From assembly GCF_001586165.1 (NCBI RefSeq), contig NZ_CP014608.1, forward strand, positions 930,001-994,000: a stretch of 64,000 bases of DNA, written 5' to 3'. The DNA is from Obesumbacterium proteus (GTDB lineage Bacteria; Pseudomonadota; Gammaproteobacteria; Enterobacterales; Enterobacteriaceae). Position numbers and translations under genes: made by a program. A model generated the notes under the pieces. The model saw only the letters and a list, made by a program, of their open reading frames with translations, was not told the DNA's origin and did not search any database. This document shows positions 1 to 8,831 of this stretch, piece after piece (the stretch's first letter is position 1; every line of letters starts with the position of its first letter).

Positions 1-267
1 AACGCTGAAAATATCACTGCGCCACTGCTGTTATTACAAGCGGGTGATGATCGGGTCGTTGCCAACGCATCGCATTTTTCTTTTTGTCAGTCACTCACGA
101 AAGCGGGGAATCCACCATACGGTGGGGCTCCCCATATTATTAAGGGCGCACGCCACGAGATCCTGTTTGAGCGGGACGCAATGCGCACTGAGGCGTTAAA
201 TGCCATTTTGCATTTTTACGCTCTTCACTCCGATTCGTCGGCAGAAACTGCCGCCAACCCCAGCTGA
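1..267 (+). CDS. pldB: Lysophospholipase L2, C-terminal part
   Basis: The reading frame is open from the first base to a TGA at 265-267, so only the last 88 codons lie in the window. The translated end (PLLLLQAGDDRVV, then IKGARHEILFE and RDAMR) matches the C-terminus of enterobacterial PldB, an alpha/beta hydrolase that removes the acyl chain from lysophospholipids at the inner membrane. The His in ARHEILFE is the family's expected catalytic His; the nucleophile Ser lies outside the window. The gene is followed 16 bp later by yigL, the order found in E. coli. Assignment is by remembered similarity and synteny. Confidence 0.88.
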   Translation, partial: NAENITAPLLLLQAGDDRVVANASHFSFCQSLTKAGNPPYGGAPHIIKGARHEILFERDAMRTEALNAILHFYALHSDSSAETAANPS

Positions 268-283
268 GGTTAGAACACACTTT

Positions 284-1096
284 ATGTACCACATTGTTGC
301 TTCTGATATGGACGGCACCCTGCTGTCACCTGCTCATACATTGACTCCATTTGCCCGTGAAACTTTGCAACAGCTGACCCAGCTCGGGGTAAATTTTGTA
401 TTTGCCACAGGCCGTCATCATATTGATATTGCACAGGTTAGAGACAGTTTAGGTATCAGCGCTTTCATGATTACGTCAAACGGTGCGCGTGTACATAACA
501 CCGCCGGTGAGCTGATTTTCAGCCATAACGTGGATGAAGATATTGCCCGCGACCTTTACAACATCGTGCACAACGATCCAGATATCCTGACCAACGTCTA
601 TCGTAATGATGATTGGTTCATGAACCGTGAAAGCCCTGAGCAGAAAGCGTTTTTCCAAGAGTCCGTTTTCCACTATCAGCTGTTTGAACCGGCATTTTTA
701 CCCACCGACGGCATCTGTAAAGTCTATTACACCAGCGATACTCACGAAAAACTGCTGCCGTTGGAAGAAGCTATCAATGCACGCTGGGGTGACCGCGTAA
801 ACGTCAGTTTCTCACTGCCAACCTGCTTAGAAGTGATGGCGGGCGGCGTATCAAAAGGCCATGCGCTGGAATATGTGGCGAAGCTCTTGGGCTATACGCT
901 TAAAGATTGCATCGCTTTCGGCGACGGCATGAACGACATGGAAATGCTGTCGATGGCGGGCAAAGGTTGCATCATGCGCGATTCCCATCAGCGCCTGAAA
1001 GACGCGTTGCCAAATCTGGAAGTGATCGGCAGCAACGTTGATGATGCGGTACCGCATTATCTGCGGAAGATGTATTTGGAAGCATCTGCGGACTGA
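284..1096 (+). CDS. yigL: HAD-superfamily sugar/PLP phosphatase YigL
   Basis: A 270-residue Cof-type (HAD class IIB) hydrolase. In E. coli YigL dephosphorylates pyridoxal phosphate and sugar phosphates. The nucleophile motif DMDGT lies at residues 8-12, and motif IV appears as FGDGMNDMEML near the C-terminus. I chose ATG 284 because MYHIVASDMDGT aligns with the family start and a GAGG ribosome site (about 266-269) precedes it; an upstream in-frame start at 200 would run into pldB. It follows pldB and is probably co-transcribed. The last codons and stop (GCG GAC TGA) are identical to the edge of the dispersed repeat that follows, so the insertion seems to have supplied the C-terminus. Confidence 0.93.
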   Translation: MYHIVASDMDGTLLSPAHTLTPFARETLQQLTQLGVNFVFATGRHHIDIAQVRDSLGISAFMITSNGARVHNTAGELIFSHNVDEDIARDLYNIVHNDPDILTNVYRNDDWFMNRESPEQKAFFQESVFHYQLFEPAFLPTDGICKVYYTSDTHEKLLPLEEAINARWGDRVNVSFSLPTCLEVMAGGVSKGHALEYVAKLLGYTLKDCIAFGDGMNDMEMLSMAGKGCIMRDSHQRLKDALPNLEVIGSNVDDAVPHYLRKMYLEASAD

Positions 1097-1552
1097 CCCC
1101 CTCCCAACCTCCCCCTTGTCAGGGGGAGGAGCCGATCGAGATCCTTACCAATATCACTGAACAGTTCCCTCCACTGCGAAGGGGAGGGTTAGGATGTGGT
1201 AAATATCAGTATTGCTGACTGACCCTTTCCCAACCTCCCCCTTGGCAGGGGGAGGAGCCGATCGAGAATCTTACGAACATCACTGAACAGCTCCCTCCCC
1301 TGTGAAGGGGAGGGTTAGGGAGGGGTAAATGCGGACTGACCCCCTCCCAACTTCCCCCTTAGCAGGGGGAGGAGTCGTTCGAGAATCTTACGAACATCAC
1401 TGAACAGTTCCCTCCCCTGCGAAGGGGAGGGTTAGGGTGGGGTAAATGCGGACTGACCCCCACCCAATCTCCCCCTTGGCAGGGGGAGGAGCCGATCGAG
1501 ATACTTACGAAAATCACTGAACAATTCCCTCCCCTTGTTTAATGAGGGAGGA
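1091..1552 (+). repeat. Tandem array of REP-like palindromic repeats (4 units)
   Basis: Units begin with GACTGACC at 1091, 1217, 1334 and 1451, so the spacings are 126, 117 and 117 bp; the fourth is degenerate at its end. Each unit carries two hairpins: CTCCCCCTTGGCAGGGGGAG and CCCTCCCCTGCGAAGGGGAGGG (small variations). Between them is a conserved non-palindromic stretch containing GCCGATCGAG, CTTACGAA and ATCACTGAACA. The array fills the convergent space between yigL and fdhE. The same family recurs in reverse orientation at 37541-37653 and 43077-43424. Palindromic units between convergent genes are what REP/BIME elements look like; the family name is unknown to me. Confidence 0.85.
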
Positions 1553-1626
1553 GATCGAGCACTATTTAGTTTCTCGTTTGTGAAGAACCACGCTACGCCA
1601 GCTTTTAAGCCAAGAAAACAGTTTGG

Positions 1627-1698
1627 ATGGATTTACAGAATGTTGTCGCCAAGGATGGAATTGAGCTCGCAGAATGGGCAATAAAAAACCCGCCATAG
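1627..1698 (+). CDS. Possible 23-codon ORF or gene remnant
   Basis: ATG 1627 opens a 23-residue frame ending at TAG 1696-1698, inside the terminator stem. The peptide (MDLQNVVAKDGIELAEWAIK then NPP) has ordinary, non-repetitive composition, unlike the surrounding repeat DNA. No ribosome binding site precedes it (TTTGG only), and upstream the frame is closed at 1606. It could be the degenerate tail of a lost gene. I do not recognise it and assign no function. Confidence 0.15.
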   Translation: MDLQNVVAKDGIELAEWAIKNPP

Positions 1699-1714
1699 AT
1701 CGGCGGGTTTTTTT
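1683..1714. terminator. Bidirectional rho-independent terminator
   Basis: Stem CCCGCC (1689-1694) and GGCGGG (1702-1707) with a 7-nt loop. It is flanked by an A6 tract on the left and a T7 tract on the right, so it can work for the fdo operon (minus) and for transcripts from yigL (plus). Confidence 0.88.
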
Positions 1715-1738
1715 ATGAAGAAATAGAGCGGGTGTGGT

Positions 1739-2668
1739 TTACTCCCCTGGGAACAGGAACGGGTTGATGCTGCTGCGCCCGAAGCCTTCTTCTTCCATTT
1801 TTGCATCGAGCACCAGCGTTGCTAAGTCGTCGGCAACGGGCTCAACTTTCGGGTCTTTTTCCTGATAAACCATTTTCAGGTAAGTTCCGCAGTCCCCACA
1901 GCTTTCTGCTTTAACGGCGGCATTTTCGCTGTCGAGTGACCAGTAGTTCAGATCGCGCGTTTGTTCGCAGTTGGTGCATTTTACGCGTACTACGTGCCAT
2001 TCGCTTTCGCACAGGTTGCAATGCAAATAACGTAAGCCGTTAGTGGTGCCCATGTGAATGACGCTGGCTACCGGCATGCTGCCGCATACCGGACAGAATT
2101 GGCGATGTTCGCCATATTCGGCTTTGGCTTTGCCCGGAATTTGGGTTGCCATTTGCGCCCAGTATAAAGATAGCGCAGCCCAGATGAAGGGGGCTTTATC
2201 GCTGCCAACGACGCCGTAGTTACCCGCAAACAGATCCTTCGCCATGATTTCCAGCTCGGAGTCAGATGTCTTAGATAGGTTCTCCAGCACCGGCTGAACA
2301 TGCTCTGGCGCATCAGGCATCAGTTCGGCAATCAGCGCCTGCAACAGGGTATGCCAGTGATGAGTGCGTGGGAAAATACTCGTGTCCAGAGGCGGTTTGC
2401 CCATGGCGGCGGCGTTAGTTAGCGTTTGGGTTAAATCAATGGTTAATGGGTTGTCGTGCAATGCTTTTTGCTGAGCATCAGCGATCGCCGCTGCAAAATT
2501 CAGGTAGTCGCCCAGAGGATTATTTTCCGCAAGTTGACGCAGACGTTCCGCGCGGCGGGAATAGAGGCTCTTGAGGTTAGCAAACAGCACCGGAGGAATA
2601 TTGTCTAAACCACCTGATTTTTCGCGTTCTGCACCTAGCTGTTCTTTCGGGACGATTTTAATGCTCAT
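1739..2668 (-). CDS. fdhE: Formate dehydrogenase accessory protein FdhE
   Basis: A 309-residue cytoplasmic protein needed for activity of the respiratory formate dehydrogenases FdhN and FdhO. Four CxxC pairs that form rubredoxin-like iron sites are visible: CPVC (192-195), CNLC (217-220), CTNC (231-234) and CGDC (257-260). Length and sequence match E. coli FdhE throughout (for example SDKAPFIWAALSLYWAQM). It is the last gene of the fdoG-fdoH-fdoI-fdhE operon, 94 bp after fdoI; that gap holds a GC-rich hairpin which may tune its expression. The start ATG 2668 encodes the family's usual MSI N-terminus. Confidence 0.96.
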   Translation of the reverse strand: MSIKIVPKEQLGAEREKSGGLDNIPPVLFANLKSLYSRRAERLRQLAENNPLGDYLNFAAAIADAQQKALHDNPLTIDLTQTLTNAAAMGKPPLDTSIFPRTHHWHTLLQALIAELMPDAPEHVQPVLENLSKTSDSELEIMAKDLFAGNYGVVGSDKAPFIWAALSLYWAQMATQIPGKAKAEYGEHRQFCPVCGSMPVASVIHMGTTNGLRYLHCNLCESEWHVVRVKCTNCEQTRDLNYWSLDSENAAVKAESCGDCGTYLKMVYQEKDPKVEPVADDLATLVLDAKMEEEGFGRSSINPFLFPGE

Positions 2669-2701
2669 GAAATTGATCCAGTGTTAAGACCTCCTCTCGC
2701 T

Positions 2702-2721
2702 CTCCCCCTCTTCAGGGGGAG
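2702..2721. repeat. Solitary GC-rich hairpin, half of the dispersed repeat
   Basis: CTCCCCCT at 2702 and AGGGGGAG ending at 2721 form a perfect stem with a tiny loop. It resembles the first hairpin of the repeat units at 1091-1552 but lacks the rest of the unit. It sits between fdoI and fdhE, which are co-directional; no T tract follows in the fdo direction, so it is more likely an mRNA-processing or stability element than a full terminator. Confidence 0.55.
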
Positions 2722-2762
2722 ACGCCTGCGCAAAACGACGCTGACGTATGGAGGAGATAAGG

Positions 2763-3395
2763 TTACTTCCGCTCTTGTTCTTTGGCTTTCACTTCTCGAT
2801 ACCAGCGCGGATGATGTTTTTTGGCCCATGCAGCAGGTACCCAGCCTTCGACCATCGCGGTGATCGTACCTTTCACCCACAGCGCCGCATAGATATGTAC
2901 CATAATAACAATAATCAGCAGCACTGCGGCGAATGAATGCACCATCAGCGCCAAACGGATCACTGGAATGGAGAACGCATCGGCGAAATAAGGGCGCCAA
3001 ATCACGATGCCGCTGGCCAAAAGGAGGAGCAGGCTGCCGATGGCGGCCCAGAACACACACTTCTGCCCAAAGTTATAGCGACCGGTATCACCCACTTCTT
3101 CATTCATCGCGATCTTATGAATGCTTTTTGCCCATGTGATGTCTTCGCGATTGATCAGGTTATGTTTCCAATAGCGGAAGAACATGATCAGGAACGAAGC
3201 GAACATCACCACCCCAAAGAAGGGATGCAGGATGCGTGCGAGCTGCGGCGTACCAAAGACATTCATCAGCCAGTTAAACGAGGGGAAAAAGAACCCCAAG
3301 CCGCTGATGGACACCACAATAAAGCAGAACGCCACCACCCAGTGGTTAATCCGTTCTGGCGCTGAGTAACGCTGAATCGGCTTTTCCTTCTTCAT
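2763..3395 (-). CDS. fdoI: Formate dehydrogenase-O cytochrome b556 subunit
   Basis: A 210-residue integral membrane cytochrome b (gamma subunit) that passes electrons from the FdoH iron-sulfur subunit to menaquinone or ubiquinone. Four hydrophobic segments can be seen (near residues 17-37, 53-73, 112-132 and 149-170). Candidate haem-b ligands are His in INHWVV (N-terminal), LHPFFGV, and MVHSFAAV/MVHIYAA in the last helix. Its start overlaps the fdoH stop by 4 bp (ATGA), which implies translational coupling. Length matches E. coli FdoI (211). Confidence 0.95.
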   Translation of the reverse strand: MKKEKPIQRYSAPERINHWVVAFCFIVVSISGLGFFFPSFNWLMNVFGTPQLARILHPFFGVVMFASFLIMFFRYWKHNLINREDITWAKSIHKIAMNEEVGDTGRYNFGQKCVFWAAIGSLLLLLASGIVIWRPYFADAFSIPVIRLALMVHSFAAVLLIIVIMVHIYAALWVKGTITAMVEGWVPAAWAKKHHPRWYREVKAKEQERK

Positions 3396-4330
3396 TTGCG
3401 CTCCTCCTTATCGTGCTGTTCGGTATCTGGTGGGATATCGTCGACTTTGCCATCCACCTCGTTTTCTTCCTCGTCGTGAACGCGGTTAGGGCCCACGCCA
3501 ACGTAGTGGAAGATACTGGCGGCAAAGGTCGCCGCAAAGCCAATGGCGGCCAGCGGTTTCCAAACACCTTTCCAGAACTGTACGGTTGGGCTGATGGTTG
3601 GATCTTTTGGCAGGCCGTGATAGAGCTCTGGCTTGTCGGCGTGGTGCAGTACGTACATCACGTGCGTACCGCCGACGCCAGCAGGGTCGTACAGTCCTGC
3701 ATTCGCAAAGCCGCGGGTTTGCAGCTCGGCGACACGCTCTGCGGCAAGGTTCTTCATCGCTTCTTTGGTGCCAAAATGAATGGCGCCGGTTGGGCAGGTT
3801 TTCACGCAGGCGGGCTCTTGTCCCACGGTAACGCGGTCGACGCACAGGGTGCATTTGTACACCCGATTGTCTTCCTTGTTCATGCGCGGCACGTCAAACG
3901 GGCAGCCAGCGATGCAGTAACCACAGCCGATGCAGTGCTCTGACTGGAAATCGACAATGCCGTTAGCATACTGAATGATTGCGCCTTCCGATGGGCAGGC
4001 TTTTAGGCAGCCCGGATCGGCGCAGTGCATGCAGCCATCTTTGCGGATAAGCCATTCCAGCTTGCCGTTTTCCTCAACTTCGGAAAAACGCATCACCGTC
4101 CAAGATTTAGCGGTTAAATCGGCAGGGTTATCGTACACCCCGACGTTATGACCGACTTCATCACGGATGTCGTTCCATTCGGAACAGCCCACCTGACAGG
4201 CTTTGCAGCCTATACAGGTGGTCACATCGATCAGCTTTGCCACTTCTTCCTGATGGTTACGCGCCTCGGGAGGCGGCGTCAGGGAATTGGTGGCAGAGCG
4301 CCGGATTATGTCCTGAGATTGATAAGCCAT
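3392..4330 (-). CDS. fdoH: Formate dehydrogenase-O iron-sulfur subunit
   Basis: A 312-residue beta subunit that carries four [4Fe-4S] clusters from the catalytic FdoG to FdoI. Ferredoxin-type cysteine clusters are visible in order: CIGCKACQVGC, CMHCADPGCLKAC, CIGCGYCIAGC and CTLCVDR...CVKTC. A C-terminal membrane anchor follows (WKPLAAIGFAATFAASIFHYV). The acidic tail after it (DEEENEVDGKVDD) makes the protein about 12 residues longer than E. coli FdoH. The gene lies 12 bp after fdoG and overlaps fdoI. Confidence 0.96.
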   Translation of the reverse strand: MAYQSQDIIRRSATNSLTPPPEARNHQEEVAKLIDVTTCIGCKACQVGCSEWNDIRDEVGHNVGVYDNPADLTAKSWTVMRFSEVEENGKLEWLIRKDGCMHCADPGCLKACPSEGAIIQYANGIVDFQSEHCIGCGYCIAGCPFDVPRMNKEDNRVYKCTLCVDRVTVGQEPACVKTCPTGAIHFGTKEAMKNLAAERVAELQTRGFANAGLYDPAGVGGTHVMYVLHHADKPELYHGLPKDPTISPTVQFWKGVWKPLAAIGFAATFAASIFHYVGVGPNRVHDEEENEVDGKVDDIPPDTEQHDKEERK

Positions 4331-4342
4331 AATGCGTCTCCG

Positions 4343-7300
4343 TTACACCTTTTCCACATTGACCAGGAACGCCTTGAACTCTGGCGTTTGCGTGTTGGCA
4401 TCACCGACAAACGGTGTCAGGGTGTTGGCGATAAAGCCTTTCTTCGCCACGCCTTGATAGCCCCAGTGGATTGGAATACCGATGGTATCGATATCTTTGC
4501 CGTCCACCTTCAGCGTGCGGATACGTTTGGTCACCACCGCCTTGGCTTTGATATAGCCACGGTTGGAGCTGACTTTCACTGTATCGCCATGCTTAATGCC
4601 TTTTTTCTCTGCCAGCGTTTCACCAATTTCGACAAACTGCTCAGGCTGAAGAATGGCATTCAGCAGGGCATGTTTAGTCCAATAGTGGAAATGCTCGGTC
4701 AGGCGATAAGTGGTGCCCACGTAGGGGAACTTATCGGCTTTGCCCATGGCAGCCAGATCGTCTTTAAACACGCGAGCAGCAGGGTTAGACACCACGTTTG
4801 GATGCAGCGGGTTGGTTCCCAGCGGCGTTTCAAACGGTTCGTAGTGTTCAGGGAACGGACCTTCAGCCATTTTATCAATCGCAAACAGGCGTCCCATACC
4901 TTCCGGCTGCATGATGAACGGGCCGACACCGCTGTTTGGTGCTGCGGTGCTGTAGTCAGGAATATCAATGCCTGACCATTTTGCGCCATCCCACTCCAGC
5001 AACTGACGTTTTGGATCCCACGGTTTGCCCGACGGATCGGCTGAAGCGCGGTTATACAGAATGCGGCGGTTCAGCGGCCATGCCCATGCCCAACCTAAAG
5101 TATTACCTAAACCGGACGGATCGCTATTGTCACGGCGCGCCATCTGGTTACCTTCTGGCGTCCAGCTTCCGGCGAAGATCCAGCAGCCACTTGAGGTGGT
5201 GCCGTCGTCACGCAGCTGAGCAAAGGAGCTAAGCTGTTGGCCTTTTTTCACCAGAACGGCACCGGTCGCTGGGTCAACCAAATCAGCCAGCGCTTTACCG
5301 TTGCTTTCCCTTGCCACTTCTTCCGGCGCAGGATTTTCTGGCGTGAGGTAATCCCACGTCATATTAAGCACTTGCTCAGGCACGGCGCCGCCGTCTTTGG
5401 CATACATTTCACGCAGGCGAAGGAAAATACCGGCCAGAATTTCACCGTCATTTAACGCTTCACCCGGGGCGTCAGCGCCTTTCCAATGCCATTGCAGCCA
5501 GCGGCCAGAGTTCACGATCGAACCGTTTTCCTCGGCGAAGCAGGTTGAAGGCAAGCGGAAGACTTCAGTCTGGATCTGTGACGGATCAACGTCGTTGAAT
5601 TCGTCATGGTTTTGCCAGAACGTTGAGGTTTCCGTATTCAGAGGGTCAATCGTCACCAAGAATTTCAGCTTGGAGAGTGATTTCACCACTTTGTTTTTGT
5701 TCGGGAACGAAGCCACAGGGTTAAAGCCTTGGCATAGATAGCCATTCACTTTGCCCTGCGACATCATCTCGAAATACTGCAGGACGTCGTAGCCTTTGTC
5801 CCACTTCGGCAGCCAATCAAAGCCCCAGTTGTTTTCTTTCTGCGCTTTATCACCGTAGAAAGATTTCATCAGGCTGACGAAGAACTTAGGCGTATTACCC
5901 CAGTAGTTCACCTGACCCGGTAACGTTGGTTTTGGCGTTGTCGCTGCGAGATAGGTTTGCAGGTCGGCCTGTTTTTCTGACGGCAAATTGAGATAGCCCG
6001 GCAGGCTGGTGGACAGCAATCCTAAGTCGGTTAGACCTTGAATGTTGGAGTGACCGCGCAAGGCGTTAACGCCACCACCGGCCATCCCCATGTTGCCCAA
6101 CAGCAGCTGGATCATCGCCATGGTGCGGATGTTTTGCGCCCCCACGGAGTGCTGGGTCCAGCCTAAGGCGTACAGGAACGAAGCTGTTTTATCAGCGGCG
6201 CTGGTTTCTGCGATATATTCGCAAACGGTGAGAAAATCAGCTTTTGGCGTACCGCAGACGTTTTCCACCACTTCCGGCGTATAGCGGCTGACGTGCTCAC
6301 GCAGCATATTCCACACACAGCGCGGATCTTGCAGTGTGTCATCGCGTTTGGCGAAGCCATTTTCGTCGAGCTGATAGTTCCAAGTGGTTTTGTCGTAGGT
6401 ACGTTTTTCTTCGTTATAGCCACTGAATAAACCGTCGTCGAAGGCATAGTCTTCGCGCACCAGCAGGCTGGCGTTGGTGTAGTTCTTAACGTATTCAGCG
6501 TTAATTTTGTTATTGGTTATCAGATACAGCAATACGCCCGACAGGAAGGCAATGTCGGTACCGGAACGGATCGGCGTGTAAAAGTCTGCCACCGAGGCAG
6601 TTCGGGTAAAGCGTGGATCGATAACGATCAGCTTGGCTTTGTTATGGATCTTGGCTTCCATCGCCCAGCGGAACCCTACGGGATGCGCTTCGGCGGCGTT
6701 GCCACCCATAACAACGATCAGGTTGGCGTTTTTAATATCAACCCAATGGTTTGTCATCGCACCGCGACCAAATGTTGGAGCAAGACTTGCTACCGTTGGT
6801 CCGTGTCAGACGCGCGCTTGGTTATCCACGGCAAGCATGCCGAGGGCGCGACTAAATTTTTGGGTTAATAAACCAGTTTCGTTGCTCGATGCAGAGGCGC
6901 AGAGCATACCGGTCGAGAGCCAGCGGTTAACCGTGGTTCCCTGATCGTTAGTGGGAATAAAGTTGGCGTCACGGTCGGCTTTCATCAGCTTGGCGATGCG
7001 CTCAAAAGCATCGTCCCAAGTTAGGCGTTGCCATTTGTCAGAGCCGGGAGCGCGATATTCAGGGTATTTCAGACGAGATTCACTGTGGATGAAATCCACC
7101 AGACCTGCACCTTTCGGGCACAGAGCACCACGGTTTACCGGATGATCCGGGTCCCCTTCAATGTGGAAAATGCTTTCTTTTGCGTTTTTTGCGCCGTCGC
7201 CGAGGCTGTACATCAACAACCCACAGCCGACAGAACAGTATGTACAGGTATTACGGGTTTCGCGTGCTCGCAGCAGTTTGTACTGCCGAGTTTCCGCGAG

Positions 7301-7393
7301 TGCTACCGCTGGAGCAAAGCCCAGCGCCGCCGCCGTGGTGCCTGCCATACCGCCAGCGCAGATCTTAAAGAACTGTCTTCTGCTGACCTGCAT
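4343..7393 (-). CDS. fdoG: Formate dehydrogenase-O catalytic subunit (selenoprotein)
   Basis: Read through the TGA at 6806-6808 as selenocysteine, the gene encodes 1016 residues, the E. coli FdoG length, with Sec at residue 196 in the context QARV-Sec-HGPTV. It oxidises formate to CO2 at a bis-MGD molybdenum centre on the periplasmic side. A twin-arginine signal (SRRQFFK) begins at residue 4, followed by a [4Fe-4S] site (CTYC...CG...CPKG). The start ATG 7393 has a strong GGAAGGAG site; the frame extends further upstream, but that part is not needed. A SECIS hairpin follows the UGA. A naive caller would split this into two genes at the UGA. Confidence 0.96.
6766..6801 (-). promoter_or_regulatory. 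Bacterial SECIS element for Sec196 of fdoG
   Basis: Immediately 3' of the UGA on the minus strand, GGACCAA-type lower pairing (GACCAA at 6801-6796 with TTGGTC at 6771-6766) encloses an upper hairpin at 6794-6777. The upper hairpin is GG, a bulged U (6792), AGCAA, loop GUC (6786-6784), UUGCU, CC. The bulged U and G-U in the apical loop are the features that SelB recognises in fdhF and fdnG mRNA. Confidence 0.85.
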
Positions 7394-7608
7394 GGTGATC
7401 TCCTTCCTATCACATTGCTTCAAAAAGTGTGTTTTATTTGGTTTGTTTGCAAATTCATCGTTAAACCTGCGCACGACTTTTTCGGTATGGCAGGTTTAGA
7501 GTCATAAGAACTTAACGGACTTGCTCACTCTTAGCGGCGAGCGGAGTCGCTTTGTGCTTAAATACTACCACATGAATCCTGTGGTTGTTACAGGTAGGTA
7601 TCAAAGAC

Positions 7609-8424
7609 GTGAATAAGATGAGTTTATTAAATAATAATCCAGTTAATGGCGTTCGCCAGACCATGGTGCAACAACGTGGGCAGCTGCACACTTCTCAGCC
7701 AGACTGGGTGGCAGAAGAAGTCCCTGTTGCGCTGGTGTATAACGGCATCTCTCACGTGGTGATGATGGCGTCGCCGAAGGACTTTGAAGCTTTCGCGCTA
7801 GGCTTTTCGCTTTCAGAAGGCATTATTCGTTCTCCGCAGGATATCTACGGTATGGACGTGGTGCCAGCCTGCAACGGCGTGGAGGTGCAAATTGAGCTTT
7901 CAAGCCGCTGTTTTATGGCGCTCAAAGAGCGTCGGCGTTCGATGGCTGGGCGTACCGGCTGTGGCGTGTGTGGCGTTGAGCAAATCACCGACGTTGTTCG
8001 TCCGCTAGAGCCATTGCCGTTTACCCAAACGTTTGATCTACAAAATCTGGATCAGGCATTGCGTCAGCTGCGTAGCGTGCAACAAATCGGCGATCTCACC
8101 GGTTGTACTCATGCTGCGGCGTGGATTGATCCGCAAGGTGAATTACTCGGAGGCTGCGAGGATATTGGCCGCCATGTGGCGCTGGATAAACTGTTGGGCA
8201 TACGTGCCAAGCAGCCGCGGACGCAAGGCGCGGTACTGGTTTCTAGCCGAGCAAGCTATGAAATGGTACAAAAAGCGGCGATGTGCGGCGTCGAAATTTT
8301 ATTTGCCGTTTCGGCAGCCACGACGCTGGCGATTGATGTTGCTGAAAAATGCAATCTCACGCTGGTTGGTTTTAGCAAACCGGGGCGTGGCACGGTATTT
8401 ACCCACCCGCAGCGGCTGCGGTAG
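7609..8424 (+). CDS. fdhD: Formate dehydrogenase sulfurtransferase FdhD
   Basis: A 271-residue cytoplasmic protein that takes sulfur from IscS and passes it to the bis-MGD cofactor; formate dehydrogenase is inactive without it. The redox pair of the flexible loop is present (GCGVCG, Cys118 and Cys121 with this start). Conserved blocks VAEEVPVALVYNGISHVVMM and GCTHAAAW match E. coli. I prefer GTG 7609 because AGGTAGG lies about 10 nt upstream; ATG 7618 and TTG 7585 are alternatives. It is divergent from fdoG, sharing a 215-bp intergenic region with an inverted repeat (ACCACA at 7567, TGTGGT at 7580). Confidence 0.93.
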   Translation: MNKMSLLNNNPVNGVRQTMVQQRGQLHTSQPDWVAEEVPVALVYNGISHVVMMASPKDFEAFALGFSLSEGIIRSPQDIYGMDVVPACNGVEVQIELSSRCFMALKERRRSMAGRTGCGVCGVEQITDVVRPLEPLPFTQTFDLQNLDQALRQLRSVQQIGDLTGCTHAAAWIDPQGELLGGCEDIGRHVALDKLLGIRAKQPRTQGAVLVSSRASYEMVQKAAMCGVEILFAVSAATTLAIDVAEKCNLTLVGFSKPGRGTVFTHPQRLR

Positions 8425-8638
8425 TTTTTATTCGTTCTCTATATTTGTTCTCTATATTTTTTCTATGCCTTGTTTCGTATTGAAGGAAGGCATAAAAACG
8501 ATATTTTTGTGTCGGTAGGCCAAAAGTACGATCTCCGTCACTTTGCGTTGTGCACTTATCCAAAAAATAAAATATTTGCTCGCTATCTTCTAGGCAATAG
8601 CACATACCTTCGGTTTGATTAATCCCTTACTATTAAAG

Positions 8639-8654
8639 CACCAATATATTGGTG
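8639..8654. promoter_or_regulatory. Perfect 16-bp palindrome upstream of the permease
   Basis: CACCAATATATTGGTG reads the same on both strands. It lies 177 bp before the permease start, on the far side of the ERIC element, in AT-rich DNA. It could be a dimeric repressor or activator site; no regulator can be assigned from sequence alone. Confidence 0.35.
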
Positions 8655-8680
8655 AATATTACTCTAATAAAACACATATA

Positions 8681-8804
8681 TATACCCGTGATACTTCAAG
8701 TTGTATGTGCGTTGGCTACGCTCGTTCACCTCAGTCACTTACTTGAGTAAGCTCCTGAGGATTCGCTCACTTGCCGCCTTCCTACAACTCGAATTATCTA
8801 GGGT
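8681..8804. repeat. ERIC element
   Basis: About 124-126 bp, starting TATACCCGTGATACTTCAAG and ending TCGAATTATCTAGGGTG, with the diagnostic central inverted core CAGTCACTTACTTGAGTAAG followed by CTCCTGAGGATTCGCTCAC. These are the sequences used for ERIC-PCR priming. The element is transcribed into the leader of the permease gene and ends 27 bp before its ATG, so it can fold into a long hairpin in the mRNA. The rest of the 8425-8831 intergenic region is AT-rich with one palindrome and no gene. Confidence 0.88.
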
Positions 8805-8831
8805 GAAAATAGAACATCTTGGGGAATAAAA

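Noticed and set aside
1091..1552. The tandem repeats as a CRISPR array
   Set aside because: Units are 117-126 bp with two palindromes and near-identical sequence throughout; there are no unique spacers and no cas genes.
6806..6808. In-frame TGA splitting fdoG into two reading frames
   Set aside because: It is the selenocysteine codon of the family (Sec196), and a SECIS hairpin follows; this is not a pseudogene.
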